From assembly GCA_028282185.1 (NCBI GenBank), contig JANQIJ010000010.1:1-31670 (forward strand): a stretch of 31,670 nt of DNA. Direction: 5' to 3'. Position numbers and translations under genes: made by a program. Origin of the DNA: Rhodospirillales bacterium. Lineage in GTDB: Bacteria; Pseudomonadota; Alphaproteobacteria; Rhodospirillales; Casp-alpha2. This document shows, piece after piece, positions 7,260-15,819 of this stretch. The notes below the pieces were generated by a model. That model made no database searches. It saw only the letters and a list, made by a program, of their open reading frames with translations, and was not told the origin of the DNA. Each line of letters begins with the position of its first letter. Position 1 is the first letter of the stretch.

Positions 7260-7763
7260 TCAATTGTCCTTGAAGCCGAGAACCTTGATCGCGATGGCGA
7301 TCAGCAAAACGCCGATCGGCAGCATCAACATCTCCCAATGATGGGTCTCTTCGGCCAGAGCGGTCTCAAGGAACTTGACCATGAGGATGATCACCACGAG
7401 CTCGGCGAGGATTCCCTTCAGTTCGCCGATGCTTCGCACGCGCGTCCAGCTGGATATCTCCGGTGTGTCCGATTGATGGCGGTGGATGAACAGATTGTAG
7501 ATGCCCCCGGCAAAGATCATCAGGACGAGCGCGATCAGGAATGAATCGAGGCCTTGCACCAAATAGCCGATGGCCAGGCTATGGGATTCGTTCTCTGCCT
7601 CCAGGACGGCCGGTCCGTTGTCCATGAACGTCGTATAGGCTTTGAAAACCTTCACCGCACCCAAGACATACATCAATAAAGAGCCCAGGGAAGACGACAC
7701 CACGGCAATGATGCTGAAATACCGCAGCCATCCCATGTATCTTTCGATCGTATCGAATTGCAT
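7260..7763 (-). CDS. UPF0114 (YqhA-type) integral membrane protein
   Basis: The product is 167 residues from ATG 7763, with GGGAG eight bases upstream. The N-terminal MQFDTIERYMGWLRYFSI and the following membrane helices fit the YqhA/UPF0114 family: ~15-38, ~68-92 (LVQGLDSFLIALVLMIFAGG), ~117-133 and ~145-163. The polar linker with SSWTRVRSIGELKGILAEL between spans two and three is also family-like. The biochemical role of this family is not established. It converges with the dehydrogenase gene (27 bases between stops) and is divergent from the photolyase gene. The frame extends upstream to 8057, but that part is basic, non-membrane sequence overlapping the photolyase start region. Confidence 0.85.
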   Translation of the reverse strand: MQFDTIERYMGWLRYFSIIAVVSSSLGSLLMYVLGAVKVFKAYTTFMDNGPAVLEAENESHSLAIGYLVQGLDSFLIALVLMIFAGGIYNLFIHRHQSDTPEISSWTRVRSIGELKGILAELVVIILMVKFLETALAEETHHWEMLMLPIGVLLIAIAIKVLGFKDN

Positions 7764-7962
7764 CTCAAGCGCTCCCACCGTTTTCTCCCCGAAGGCGCGG
7801 CCGAACCGCGAGCTTCGAGGAGCAACTTCAAGGTTAGGGTTGTGAGCGCGCGCGTCAAGCGCCCGCGACCACGCGGATACGTAAGTCCGCGAGGCTTTCG
7901 GATGACGACGCGGCGGATGGCGCCGGCTGATCCGAAATGCCCGCCGGCAGCGTAGAACTCCC

Positions 7963-9441
7963 ATGACCGTCACCAATCCCGACGCACCCCATGTATCCCC
8001 GTTCGCCGATGCTCCGGTGATCGTTTGGTTGCGCCGCGACCTTCGGGTTGGTGACAACCCGGCCCTGGCGGCCGCGGCGGAAACCGGGCGGCCCGTGGTG
8101 CCGGTATTCGTGCTGGATGACGACGATGCGGCCGGCCGGCCGGCCGGGGCGGCGTCGCGCTGGTGGCTGCATCATAGCTTGGCGGCGCTGGCTCTGGATC
8201 TTGCCGACCTGGGCAGCTGTTTGATCCTGCGGTCCGGGCCTACGGCGCCGGAACTGGACCGCGTGATCGCCGAGACCGGCGCCGCCGCGGTTTACTGGAA
8301 CCGGCGCTATGACGGCGCCGGCGTGGCCTGCGACCAGTCATTAAAGCAGACCTATGCCGCACGGGGCCTGGATTGCCAAAGCTTTAACGGCGGGCTGCTT
8401 TATGAGCCCTGGGAAGCGAAGACCAGGGCCGGCGGCTGGTTCAAGGTCTATTCCCGGTTCCGCCAGGGCTGCCTAGATCTGGGGCCACCGCCACCGTCGG
8501 TGGCGACGCCCGGACGTTTGACCCCGCCCAAGAACTGGCCGGCCGGCGAGCGGCTCGCCGATTGGCGTCTGACGCCGACGGCGCCCGACTGGGCCGGGGG
8601 GTTCGCCGATCGCTGGTCGCCCGGCGCCCGGGGCGCGCGGGAGCGGCTCGACCGGTTCCTGGCCGGCGGGCTCGGCGGTTACGCGGCGGACCGGGACCGC
8701 CCGGACCTTCCGGCGACATCCGGCCTGTCCGCGCATCTGGCCTGGGGCGATATCGGCCCGCGTCAGGTGTGGCACGCCGCCCAAGCGGCGCCGGCGCGCG
8801 GTCATGGCGCCGGCCGCGAAACCTTCTTGAAGGAACTGATGTGGCGCGAATTCGCCTACCACGTCATGTTCCACGTCCCCGATATGGCAGACCGTCCGAT
8901 GCAGGAAAAGTTCCAGGCCTTTCCCTGGGTCCCCGACGCGGGCCTGCTCGACGCCTGGCGGCGGGGCCTGACCGGCTATCCCCTGGTCGATGCCGGCATG
9001 CGCGAGCTTTGGGCGACCGGGACGATGCACAACCGGCTGCGCATGGTCGCGGCCTCGTTCCTGGTCAAGCACCTGATGCAGCCCTGGCAAGCCGGTGAAA
9101 CCTGGTTCTGGGACACCCTGGTCGATGCCGATCCGGCGGCCAATCCGTTCAACTGGCAATGGGTCGCCGGTTGCGGCGCCGACGCGGCACCCTACTTCCG
9201 TATCTTCAACCCGGTCCTACAGGGGGAAAAGTTCGATCCCGGCGGGGCCTACGTTCGGCGGTGGGTGCCGGAATTGGCGGCCTTGCCGGAAAAGCTCATC
9301 CACAAACCCTGGACCGCGCCGCCCGGCCCCCTGGCCGCCTCCGGCGTCGTTTTGGGCGATACCTACCCGACGCCGATCGTCGATCACGCCCTCGCTCGTG
9401 ACCGGGCCCTGGCCGCTTTCAAAAGTCTGCGCGCGGCCTAG
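7963..9441 (+). CDS. phrB: Deoxyribodipyrimidine photolyase (class I, cryptochrome/photolyase family)
   Basis: The product is 492 residues. It repairs UV-induced cyclobutane pyrimidine dimers using blue light and reduced FAD. The antenna-binding alpha/beta domain starts at PVIVWLRRDLRVGDNPAL (18-35). The FAD domain includes TSGLSAHLAWGDIGPRQVW (252-270), FLKELMWREFAYHVMFH (288-304), MHNRLRMVAASFLVKHLM (355-372) and DAAPYFRIFNPVLQGEKFD (407-425). The electron-transfer tryptophan triad aligns with Trp332, Trp375 and Trp398. Class I motifs favour a CPD photolyase over a (6-4) enzyme. The start is chosen as the first ATG; its ribosome site is weak and ~15 N-terminal residues could be extra. It stands alone on this strand. 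Confidence 0.95.
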   Translation: MTVTNPDAPHVSPFADAPVIVWLRRDLRVGDNPALAAAAETGRPVVPVFVLDDDDAAGRPAGAASRWWLHHSLAALALDLADLGSCLILRSGPTAPELDRVIAETGAAAVYWNRRYDGAGVACDQSLKQTYAARGLDCQSFNGGLLYEPWEAKTRAGGWFKVYSRFRQGCLDLGPPPPSVATPGRLTPPKNWPAGERLADWRLTPTAPDWAGGFADRWSPGARGARERLDRFLAGGLGGYAADRDRPDLPATSGLSAHLAWGDIGPRQVWHAAQAAPARGHGAGRETFLKELMWREFAYHVMFHVPDMADRPMQEKFQAFPWVPDAGLLDAWRRGLTGYPLVDAGMRELWATGTMHNRLRMVAASFLVKHLMQPWQAGETWFWDTLVDADPAANPFNWQWVAGCGADAAPYFRIFNPVLQGEKFDPGGAYVRRWVPELAALPEKLIHKPWTAPPGPLAASGVVLGDTYPTPIVDHALARDRALAAFKSLRAA

Positions 9442-9618
9442 GCGCGTGGTCCTTGGCCGGCATGGAACACGGTGCGTTCACGCAGCGTTTACCGGAGTTG
9501 CATCGCCCTTCATATTCGTTTCTTCTAAACAAAAGCCACATCCCGCGACTGCGCATTGTGAATGCGGCAGGCACCAGCGGCCCGGATCATCGGCGCCGAC
9601 AGTTGATGAGGTTGAGAC

Positions 9619-10548
9619 ATGGTTCGATTACGCGGTACCCCCGGCACGGCCGGGCTTCTTTTGCTGTTGCTTTGGGCGACCCCCGTCCAGGCCCAAACCA
9701 AACCGGCCGATGTGCTTCAGGCGGTCGAGACAATCACCCAAGACCTGGCGCGGTTCCAGGCGGCGGATCTGCTGACCGCCAAGCCGGCGTCCGATCGGTC
9801 GCTAAAGCCGCGCCGCCCAAGGCACGTTCTGCAGCAAGCGCGACAGGTCTTCCTTGACCTGCAGCAGTTGCGCAGCCTGAACGGCCAAGCCGCGGAGCCT
9901 CTGGCGCCGCTGCTGGTCGAGGAAACCTCGCCGGCGCAGGTCAAGGCCCAGGTCGATGCGATCGCCGCGTCCTTGGCCGCGTTGCGGCCGGTCTATGGAA
10001 TCGCCGGCGATCCGCAAGCGGCGGCGCATAAGGCCGGGGCAAAACCGCAAGACGTTTATGCCGCCCTGTTGGATGTCCAGGGCGCCCTCCGAACCCTCGG
10101 CGTGCCGACCATCGTGCCCAACGACGTGCTGCGTGTCGCCATGATGGTGCGGGACAACCTGCACCAGGTTCTTCGTGCCCGGGGGGTCGAACCCCCGGCG
10201 CTCGGCGCGCCGTCCTCGGGCCGCAAGCCCGGCGACGTGTTCCAGGCCGGTCTTGAGCTGATCGCGCGTCTGGCCCGCTTGGTCGAACAGGACGGCGGGA
10301 TCGAGGTCGCCGGCGGTATATTGGTGCCGGAAACGCCGCCGACGCCGATCACGCCGGGGCACGTGATCGAGCTGTTGCAGGGCATTCTGGCGGACGTCAA
10401 TTCGATCAAGTTCGCGCTCGCCCTGAAAGAGCCGCTGCACCTGCTGCCGCCACCTGCCGGCGCGACACCGTCGCAGGTCTTCGATGTGGTCAGTGATGCG
10501 ACCCGGGCGACGGATGCCCTGATCGCCCGCCTCGACGGAGGAGCTTGA
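9619..10548 (+). CDS. Secreted protein of eight ~38-residue P-x-x-V helical repeats, coupled to a chemoreceptor gene
   Basis: The product is 309 residues; GAGG lies seven bases before the ATG. Residues 1-26 are a Sec signal peptide (GLLLLLLWATPVQA, cleavage before Q), so the protein is probably periplasmic. The mature part contains eight units opening with P-x-x-V: KPADV 28, RPRHV 66, SPAQV 104, KPQDV 142, VPNDV 166, KPGDV 203, TPGHV 245 and TPSQV 283. Spacings are 38, 38, 38, 24, 37, 42 and 38 residues. Each opening is followed by an amphipathic helix ending in a Leu-rich stretch. I recognise no named family and no catalytic motif. The stop is one base before the start of the downstream chemotaxis receptor, whose Shine-Dalgarno lies inside this gene. 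A ligand-binding or sensing partner of that receptor is the natural inference. Confidence 0.86.
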   Translation: MVRLRGTPGTAGLLLLLLWATPVQAQTKPADVLQAVETITQDLARFQAADLLTAKPASDRSLKPRRPRHVLQQARQVFLDLQQLRSLNGQAAEPLAPLLVEETSPAQVKAQVDAIAASLAALRPVYGIAGDPQAAAHKAGAKPQDVYAALLDVQGALRTLGVPTIVPNDVLRVAMMVRDNLHQVLRARGVEPPALGAPSSGRKPGDVFQAGLELIARLARLVEQDGGIEVAGGILVPETPPTPITPGHVIELLQGILADVNSIKFALALKEPLHLLPPPAGATPSQVFDVVSDATRATDALIARLDGGA

Positions 10549-10549
10549 G

Positions 10550-12433
10550 ATGAGCGAAGCAATCGTGAACCAGTCCGTCCCGCCGGCTTCCTTGACGGCG
10601 GCGGAGGACGCTGACGAAACGACCCGGTCGCGTTGGGCGGGGCTGGCCGGGCGGATCTTTCTCCTGACCGTGATCCCGATCCTGACCATCATGGCGGTTG
10701 CCCTGTTCAGCGCGATTTCCAGCAACCGGACAATGACCAATGTCTTGGCGGAGACCCAGCGCGAGCGGGACGCCACGGAAAGTTTGCGCCAAGTCTTGGC
10801 CGGGGTGCAGCAAACCTTGCCCGGGACGCTGACCGAATTGAGCGGTTTCAAGGATATCCATCAGCGGGCGCTGATGACCGACAGCACTGGCCTGGTCTCC
10901 GGCATTAAACAGCAGCGCCAGCGGCTGGCAGCGGAAATCGACAAGCTGGGCGGCGGACTGGAAGCCCTCGGCGTCGCCGTGCGCGGCCAGCTGGGCGACG
11001 AGTTCAACGCCAGTGGCGATCTTGCCAAGGCCGTGGGCTTCGTCGAACGGTCGCGGATCGTCGCCAAGCGGATGCTCGATTTCGTGGCCCAGGCCAACGA
11101 CCGCACCTTGACCTTCCTGGGCGACCAAGAATTCGCCGCGGCGCGCAACAATTTCATCTTCGAGGAACGCGCCCGGCTCAATGCCCTGACCTTTCGGATC
11201 AATCGCGTCGTCGACGTGATGGCCGTGTTGAGCCGCCAGTTGGCGGACCATAACCTGATGGCGGCGGAGACATTCGCCACGGCGGCGCGACTGCGCACGC
11301 AACAGACCTTCCTGGTTTCGGTGATCGCCGCCGTCGGTCTGACGATCCTGGTCGCCTTGGTCTCGCAGGCCGTGGTCCGGACCGGCGTCACCCGCCCGCT
11401 GCAGAACATGGTCGGCGTCACGCGACGCCTGTCGCTGGGCGATACCGAGGTTCAGATCCCCAGGCCGTCGAACGATGAAATCGGCGACATCGCCGTCGCC
11501 CTGGAAAAGTTCCGTGACGGGCAAAGCGAACGCGTGGCCCTGCAGCGTGAGAACGAGGCCCAAAAAACGCGCGCCGAACAGGACCGTCGTCGTCTGATGG
11601 GCGACCTGGCCGGTGAACTGGAAGACGCCGTGCAAGGCGTCGTCACCAGCGTCGCCGCGACGTCCGGGCAGTTGAACACCAGCGCCAACGACCTGTCGCA
11701 GCTGGCGGCTCAGGCGGCCGAGCGGGCCGGCCAGGTTTCCCAGGCCAGCGCCCAGACGTCCGAGAACGTTCAGACGGTGGCGGCTGCCGTCGAGGAACTG
11801 ATGTCCGCCTTCGGCGAAATCAGCCGTCAGGTCGCCGACGCTTCGTCGATTTCCCGGGAAGCCTGCGACACGACGCGCAAGACCAATGCGACGGTCGAGG
11901 AATTGGCTGAGGTCGCCGCCGCCGTCGGCGCGGTCGTCCAGTTGATCCGCGAGATCGCCGACCAGACCAACTTGTTGGCGCTCAACGCGACGATCGAGGC
12001 GGCCCGCGCCGGAGAGGCCGGCAAAGGCTTCGCCGTGGTCGCCGCCGAGGTCAAGAACCTGGCAAGTCAGACGACCCGCGCGACCGAGGAAATCGACGAC
12101 AAGATCGGCGCCATCCAGGACCGAACGCAGTTGTCCGTCGAGGCCATACGCAACATCTCGGATGTGGTCACCAGGGTCGATGAAATCTCCGCCAACATCG
12201 CCGCTGCGGTCGAGGAGTTGGAAGTCACGACGCAGGATATTTCGCGCAACGTCGCCGAAGCGGCCGATCGCACAAAACAGGTCCATGACAACATCGAGCA
12301 GGTGGAAACCGCCTCGGCCGATACCGGCCAGGCGGCGGGCATGGTACTGGGCGCGGCCAACGAGCTGGACGGCAGTGCCCGCGGCCTGGCGCAATCCGTC
12401 GAGGGCTTCCTCGGCCGTCTGCGCTCGGCTTAG
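10550..12433 (+). CDS. Methyl-accepting chemotaxis protein (transmembrane receptor)
   Basis: The product is 627 residues. A ~35-residue cytoplasmic tail precedes TM1 (~36-56). The periplasmic helical sensor runs ~57-253, TM2 ~254-275 and HAMP ~276-330. A long coiled coil follows, with the conserved hairpin tip at ~465-500 (EIADQTNLLALNATIEAARA, then GEAGKGFAVVAAEVKNLA) that binds CheW/CheA. The sensor region looks like a four-helix-bundle type, not Cache. No C-terminal CheR/CheB tether pentapeptide is seen; the protein ends FLGRLRSA. GGAGG lies at the end of the preceding secreted-protein gene, and the intergenic space is one base. The two proteins are therefore made together, and the receptor may read the state of that partner. 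No che genes lie in the window. Confidence 0.95.
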   Translation: MSEAIVNQSVPPASLTAAEDADETTRSRWAGLAGRIFLLTVIPILTIMAVALFSAISSNRTMTNVLAETQRERDATESLRQVLAGVQQTLPGTLTELSGFKDIHQRALMTDSTGLVSGIKQQRQRLAAEIDKLGGGLEALGVAVRGQLGDEFNASGDLAKAVGFVERSRIVAKRMLDFVAQANDRTLTFLGDQEFAAARNNFIFEERARLNALTFRINRVVDVMAVLSRQLADHNLMAAETFATAARLRTQQTFLVSVIAAVGLTILVALVSQAVVRTGVTRPLQNMVGVTRRLSLGDTEVQIPRPSNDEIGDIAVALEKFRDGQSERVALQRENEAQKTRAEQDRRRLMGDLAGELEDAVQGVVTSVAATSGQLNTSANDLSQLAAQAAERAGQVSQASAQTSENVQTVAAAVEELMSAFGEISRQVADASSISREACDTTRKTNATVEELAEVAAAVGAVVQLIREIADQTNLLALNATIEAARAGEAGKGFAVVAAEVKNLASQTTRATEEIDDKIGAIQDRTQLSVEAIRNISDVVTRVDEISANIAAAVEELEVTTQDISRNVAEAADRTKQVHDNIEQVETASADTGQAAGMVLGAANELDGSARGLAQSVEGFLGRLRSA

Positions 12434-12445
12434 AGGGGCGCGGTG

Positions 12446-12466
12446 CGGCCGGTTTGCGCGCGGCCG
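12446..12466. terminator. Possible GC-rich hairpin between convergent genes
   Basis: CGGCCG occurs at 12446-12451 and again at 12461-12466. Because the hexamer is self-complementary, the two can pair around a nine-base loop. It sits in the 34 bases between the chemoreceptor stop and the prmA stop. No T-tract follows on either strand, so a terminator role is weakly supported. Confidence 0.25.
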
Positions 12467-12467
12467 T

Positions 12468-13376
12468 TCAACGGTCCGCCGTGGGCGGCTTTTCGAAAAC
12501 CAGACTGCGCCAACCGTTCAACGTCACCTGCCGGACGAGGCGCAGCCCCTGGCGCCGGTGCGCGGTGATCACCATGCCGGCGTCGCGCGCCAGCAGGCCG
12601 GACAGCACGCAGGCGCCGCCCGGCGCCAGATGATGGGCCAGGTCCCGTGACAGGCGCCGGATCGGGCGCGCCAGGATGTTCTCGACGATCAGGTCGTAGG
12701 GCGCCCGGTGCCGCACCAGGGGCGACCCATAACCCACCGCCGTTGTCGCCGCGACCCGATGCCCGACTGCGTTGCGCGCCGCGTTCATGGCGGTGACCCG
12801 GGCGGCTTCGCCGTCGATGTCCGACGCCACCACCGAAACGCGCCATAGCTTGGCCATGGCGATCGCCAGAATGCCCGACCCACAGCCCATGTCGAGCGCC
12901 GACTTCGGCCGTCGCCGTCGGGCCAGATCGCCCAACAGGGTCAGACAACCGGCGGTCGAGCCGTGGGTGCCGGAGCCGAAGGCGGTGCCGGCATCGAGCA
13001 ACAGGGACAGTGCGCCCATTGGCGGCGGGCCGTCGAAATGGCTGCCGTGGATGAAAAACCGGCCGATGCTGAGCGGTGGAAAATCGAACAGGTTCTCCGC
13101 CAGCCAGTTCTTCGGCGGGATCAAGTCGATCACCGGGCGGGGCGCGTCGCCCGCCGGGAACGCGGTATTCAACGCCGCCCTCAACCGCGCCCGATCGGGC
13201 TCGTCCCGGGCGATGCCCTCGACACGAAGGGCGGTCCCCCTGTCGGCGATGAAGCTTGAAACGCTGTCGCATAGCGGCTCCAGGCAGGCCTCGACCAGCG
13301 CCAGCGCCTCGGGCGCGACATCCAAGTGAATGGACCAAAGGAACCGGCCCTGGGCGGGCGGTTGCGGGTCGTTCAC
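12468..13376 (-). CDS. prmA: Ribosomal protein L11 methyltransferase-like protein
   Basis: The product is 302 residues with a GTG start at 13376. PrmA trimethylates lysines and the N-terminus of ribosomal protein L11 using S-adenosylmethionine. An N-terminal substrate-recognition domain (~10-110) precedes the Rossmann-type domain. Motifs are AGTAFGSGTHGST (129-141), the PrmA loop; LDMGCGSGILAIA (161-173), the SAM-binding motif I; SDIDGEAARVTAMNA, with the ribose-binding acidic residue; and VENILARPI (231-239). The C-terminal strand ends VTLNGWRSLVFEKP. It overlaps the upstream helicase gene by four bases (GTGA), so the two are translationally coupled. The match is good; L11 as the actual substrate is from the family. 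Confidence 0.9.
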   Translation of the reverse strand: MNDPQPPAQGRFLWSIHLDVAPEALALVEACLEPLCDSVSSFIADRGTALRVEGIARDEPDRARLRAALNTAFPAGDAPRPVIDLIPPKNWLAENLFDFPPLSIGRFFIHGSHFDGPPPMGALSLLLDAGTAFGSGTHGSTAGCLTLLGDLARRRRPKSALDMGCGSGILAIAMAKLWRVSVVASDIDGEAARVTAMNAARNAVGHRVAATTAVGYGSPLVRHRAPYDLIVENILARPIRRLSRDLAHHLAPGGACVLSGLLARDAGMVITAHRRQGLRLVRQVTLNGWRSLVFEKPPTADR

Positions 13377-15661
13377 GGCGGAATCTCGACGAAACTGGCC
13401 ATGACCTTCTTGACCCCGGCTTTGTCGAAATCGATCTCCAGCTTGTCGCCGTCCCGGGCGACGATGCGGCCATAGCCGAACTTCTGATGAAACACCCGGT
13501 CGCCCGGCGCGAATGCCGCGTCTTCGGCGTGGGCTGCGACCTGCCAGCCATCGGAATCACCGTCGCCGCCGGCGAACCGTCGGGCCCGCGGACCGCGACG
13601 GCGCCGGGCGCCGGGAAAGGCCGTTGCCGTCTCGCTCAACCCGCCGTAGCCGCCGCCGGAATAAAGCCCCGATTCCTGCGCCCGGGTGACGTTGCCTTCG
13701 GGCAGTTCGTCGACGAAGCGCGACGGGATTGCGGTCTGCCATTGGCCGTAAACCCGCCGATTGGCGGCGAAAGACACGGCGGCCCGCTGCTTTGCCCGGG
13801 TCAGGCCGACGTAGGCCAGCCGCCGTTCTTCCTCAAGCGCGGCGACCCCGCCCTCGTCCAGGGCGCGCTGGTGCGGGAACAGGCCTTCCTCCCAGCCGGG
13901 CAGGAAAACGGTATCGAATTCCAGGCCCTTGGCACTGTGCAGGGTCATCAGCGAGACCTTGTCTTCCGAGGTGCTTTCCTCGTTCTCCATGACCAGGCTG
14001 ACATGTTCCAGGAAGCCGGCCAGGTTGTCGAAGTCTCCCAGCGCGACGACCATTTCCTTGAGGTTTTCCAGCCGCCCCGGGGCTTCCGGTGCCTTGCTTT
14101 CGCGCCACATGTCCGTATAGCCGCTTTCGTCCAATACGGTCTTGACCAGGTCCGTGTGATCGGTCACCGAGACCAGCGCGCGCCAGCGCTCGAAATCGTC
14201 CAGCAGGGCCCGCAAGGTCGTCCGCGCGCGGGGTTTCAATTCGTCCGTATCGGTCAGGTCACCCGCCGCGGCGCCGAGCGACAATCCACCGGCCCGCGCG
14301 TGGGCGTGAATCGTCTGCAGCGTCGTCTGCCCCAGGCCGCGTTTTGGGACATTGACGATACGCTCGAAGGCCAGATCGTCCGCCGGTTGGGCGATGACCC
14401 GCAAATAGGCGATGGCGTCGCGGATTTCCTGGCGTTCATAGAACCGGGGACCGCCGACCACGCGATAGGGCAGGCCAAGGGTGATCAGCCGTTCCTCGAA
14501 CTCGCGCGTTTGGAATCCGGCGCGGACCAGGACCGCGATCCCGTTCAAGGCGTGGCCCGATTGATGCAGGCGTTCGATCTCGTCGCCGACGACGCGGGCC
14601 TCCTCGTCGCCGTCCCAAACGCCGCGCACGACCACCGGGTCACCGTCGTTGGCTTCGGTCCATAGCGTCTTGCCGAGCCGACCGTCGTTATGGGCGATCA
14701 ACCCGGAGGCGGCCGCCAGAATATGCGAGGTCGAGCGGTAGTTTCGTTCCAGGCGGACGACGGTGGCGCCGGGAAAATCCTTCTCAAAGCGCAGGATGTT
14801 GCCGACCTCGGCGCCGCGCCAGGAATAGATCGACTGATCGTCGTCGCCGACGCAGCAAACGTTGCGGTGCGCCTGGGCCAGCAGGCGGAGCCACAGGTAT
14901 TGGGCCACGTTGGTATCCTGGTACTCGTCGACCATGATGTAGCGAAACTGGTTCTGATACTTGGCCAGAACCTCCGGCTCGCGTTGGAACAGTTCCAGGC
15001 AAAGCATCAACAGGTCGCCGAAATCGACGGCGTTCAACGCCTCCAGGCGGGCTTGATAGGCGGTATAGAGCTCATGGCCCCGGCCGTCGCAAAGGGCGGC
15101 TGCCTCGTCTTCCGGGACCTTGTCGGGCATCAGGCCGCGATCCTTCCAGCGCTGGATTTGCCCGCTGACGACCCGCGGTGGCCAGCGTTTTTCGTCGATT
15201 TCCTGGGCCTCCAGGTGCTGTTTGATCAGGCGTACCTGATCGTCGGCGTCGAGGATCGTGAAATTCGGCTTGCGCCCGACGAGTTCCGCGTTGGCCCGAA
15301 GGATGCGCGCACCCGTGGCATGGAAGGTGCCGACCCACCAGCCCTCGACCGGGGTGCCGACCAGGCGGCCGACCCGTTCCTTCATCTCGCGCGCCGCCTT
15401 GTTGGTGAAGGTCACGGCCAGGATTTCCCAGGGCCGCGCCTTGCGCTGCATCAGGATATGGGCCAGACGCGTGGTCAAGACACGGGTTTTGCCCGTGCCG
15501 GCGCCGGCCAGGACCAGGACCGGCCCGTCGATCGCCTGAACGGCTTGCGACTGGCTGTCGTTCAAGCCCGCCAGATAGGGCGCAAGGGCCGTCGGTGCCC
15601 CGTCGGTCGGACCGGCGGCGGGCATCGCGGGGGCGGCGGGGGGCTCGGCATTATCGGGCAT
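13373..15661 (-). CDS. uvrD: UvrD/PcrA/Rep-type superfamily 1 DNA helicase
   Basis: The product is 762 residues from ATG 15661, normal for UvrD/PcrA. It is a 3'-5' ATP-dependent helicase acting in nucleotide-excision and mismatch repair and in removing bound proteins from DNA. SF1A motifs are in order: Q motif LNDSQSQAV (~33-41), Walker A AGAGTGKTR (~52-60), motif Ia TFTNKAAREMKERV, motif II VDEYQDTN, motif III GDDDQSIYSWRGA, motif IV RLERNYRS, motif V TLHSAKGLEF and motif VI VGLTRAKQ. The C-terminus (~700-762) carries the PcrA-type Tudor-like tail (VFHQKFGYGRIVARDGDKLE) that contacts RNA polymerase in relatives. It could equally be named pcrA. The frame extends upstream to 15805, but that extension crosses the promoter-like AT segment TATTATATAA. 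Confidence 0.95.
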   Translation of the reverse strand: MPDNAEPPAAPAMPAAGPTDGAPTALAPYLAGLNDSQSQAVQAIDGPVLVLAGAGTGKTRVLTTRLAHILMQRKARPWEILAVTFTNKAAREMKERVGRLVGTPVEGWWVGTFHATGARILRANAELVGRKPNFTILDADDQVRLIKQHLEAQEIDEKRWPPRVVSGQIQRWKDRGLMPDKVPEDEAAALCDGRGHELYTAYQARLEALNAVDFGDLLMLCLELFQREPEVLAKYQNQFRYIMVDEYQDTNVAQYLWLRLLAQAHRNVCCVGDDDQSIYSWRGAEVGNILRFEKDFPGATVVRLERNYRSTSHILAAASGLIAHNDGRLGKTLWTEANDGDPVVVRGVWDGDEEARVVGDEIERLHQSGHALNGIAVLVRAGFQTREFEERLITLGLPYRVVGGPRFYERQEIRDAIAYLRVIAQPADDLAFERIVNVPKRGLGQTTLQTIHAHARAGGLSLGAAAGDLTDTDELKPRARTTLRALLDDFERWRALVSVTDHTDLVKTVLDESGYTDMWRESKAPEAPGRLENLKEMVVALGDFDNLAGFLEHVSLVMENEESTSEDKVSLMTLHSAKGLEFDTVFLPGWEEGLFPHQRALDEGGVAALEEERRLAYVGLTRAKQRAAVSFAANRRVYGQWQTAIPSRFVDELPEGNVTRAQESGLYSGGGYGGLSETATAFPGARRRRGPRARRFAGGDGDSDGWQVAAHAEDAAFAPGDRVFHQKFGYGRIVARDGDKLEIDFDKAGVKKVMASFVEIPP

Positions 15662-15819
15662 TCTGGACTTATATAATATGCGCCCCGCTCCCGCCATGCC
15701 GGTATGCCTTCGTTCCCCGCGATCCGGATTTTTCCGCCTGGCGGCGCGATGTCGCCGTTCCGTGATTAGCGCCCGCCCGGCGGCAGTGGTAAGATACCTG
15801 ATCAACCCAAGAGGATTTC

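Noticed and set aside
10490..12394. A 634-codon open frame on the minus strand opposite the chemoreceptor gene
   Set aside because: It is the antisense shadow of a clear methyl-accepting chemotaxis protein; its translation is Gly/Arg/Asp/His-rich with no recognisable domain.
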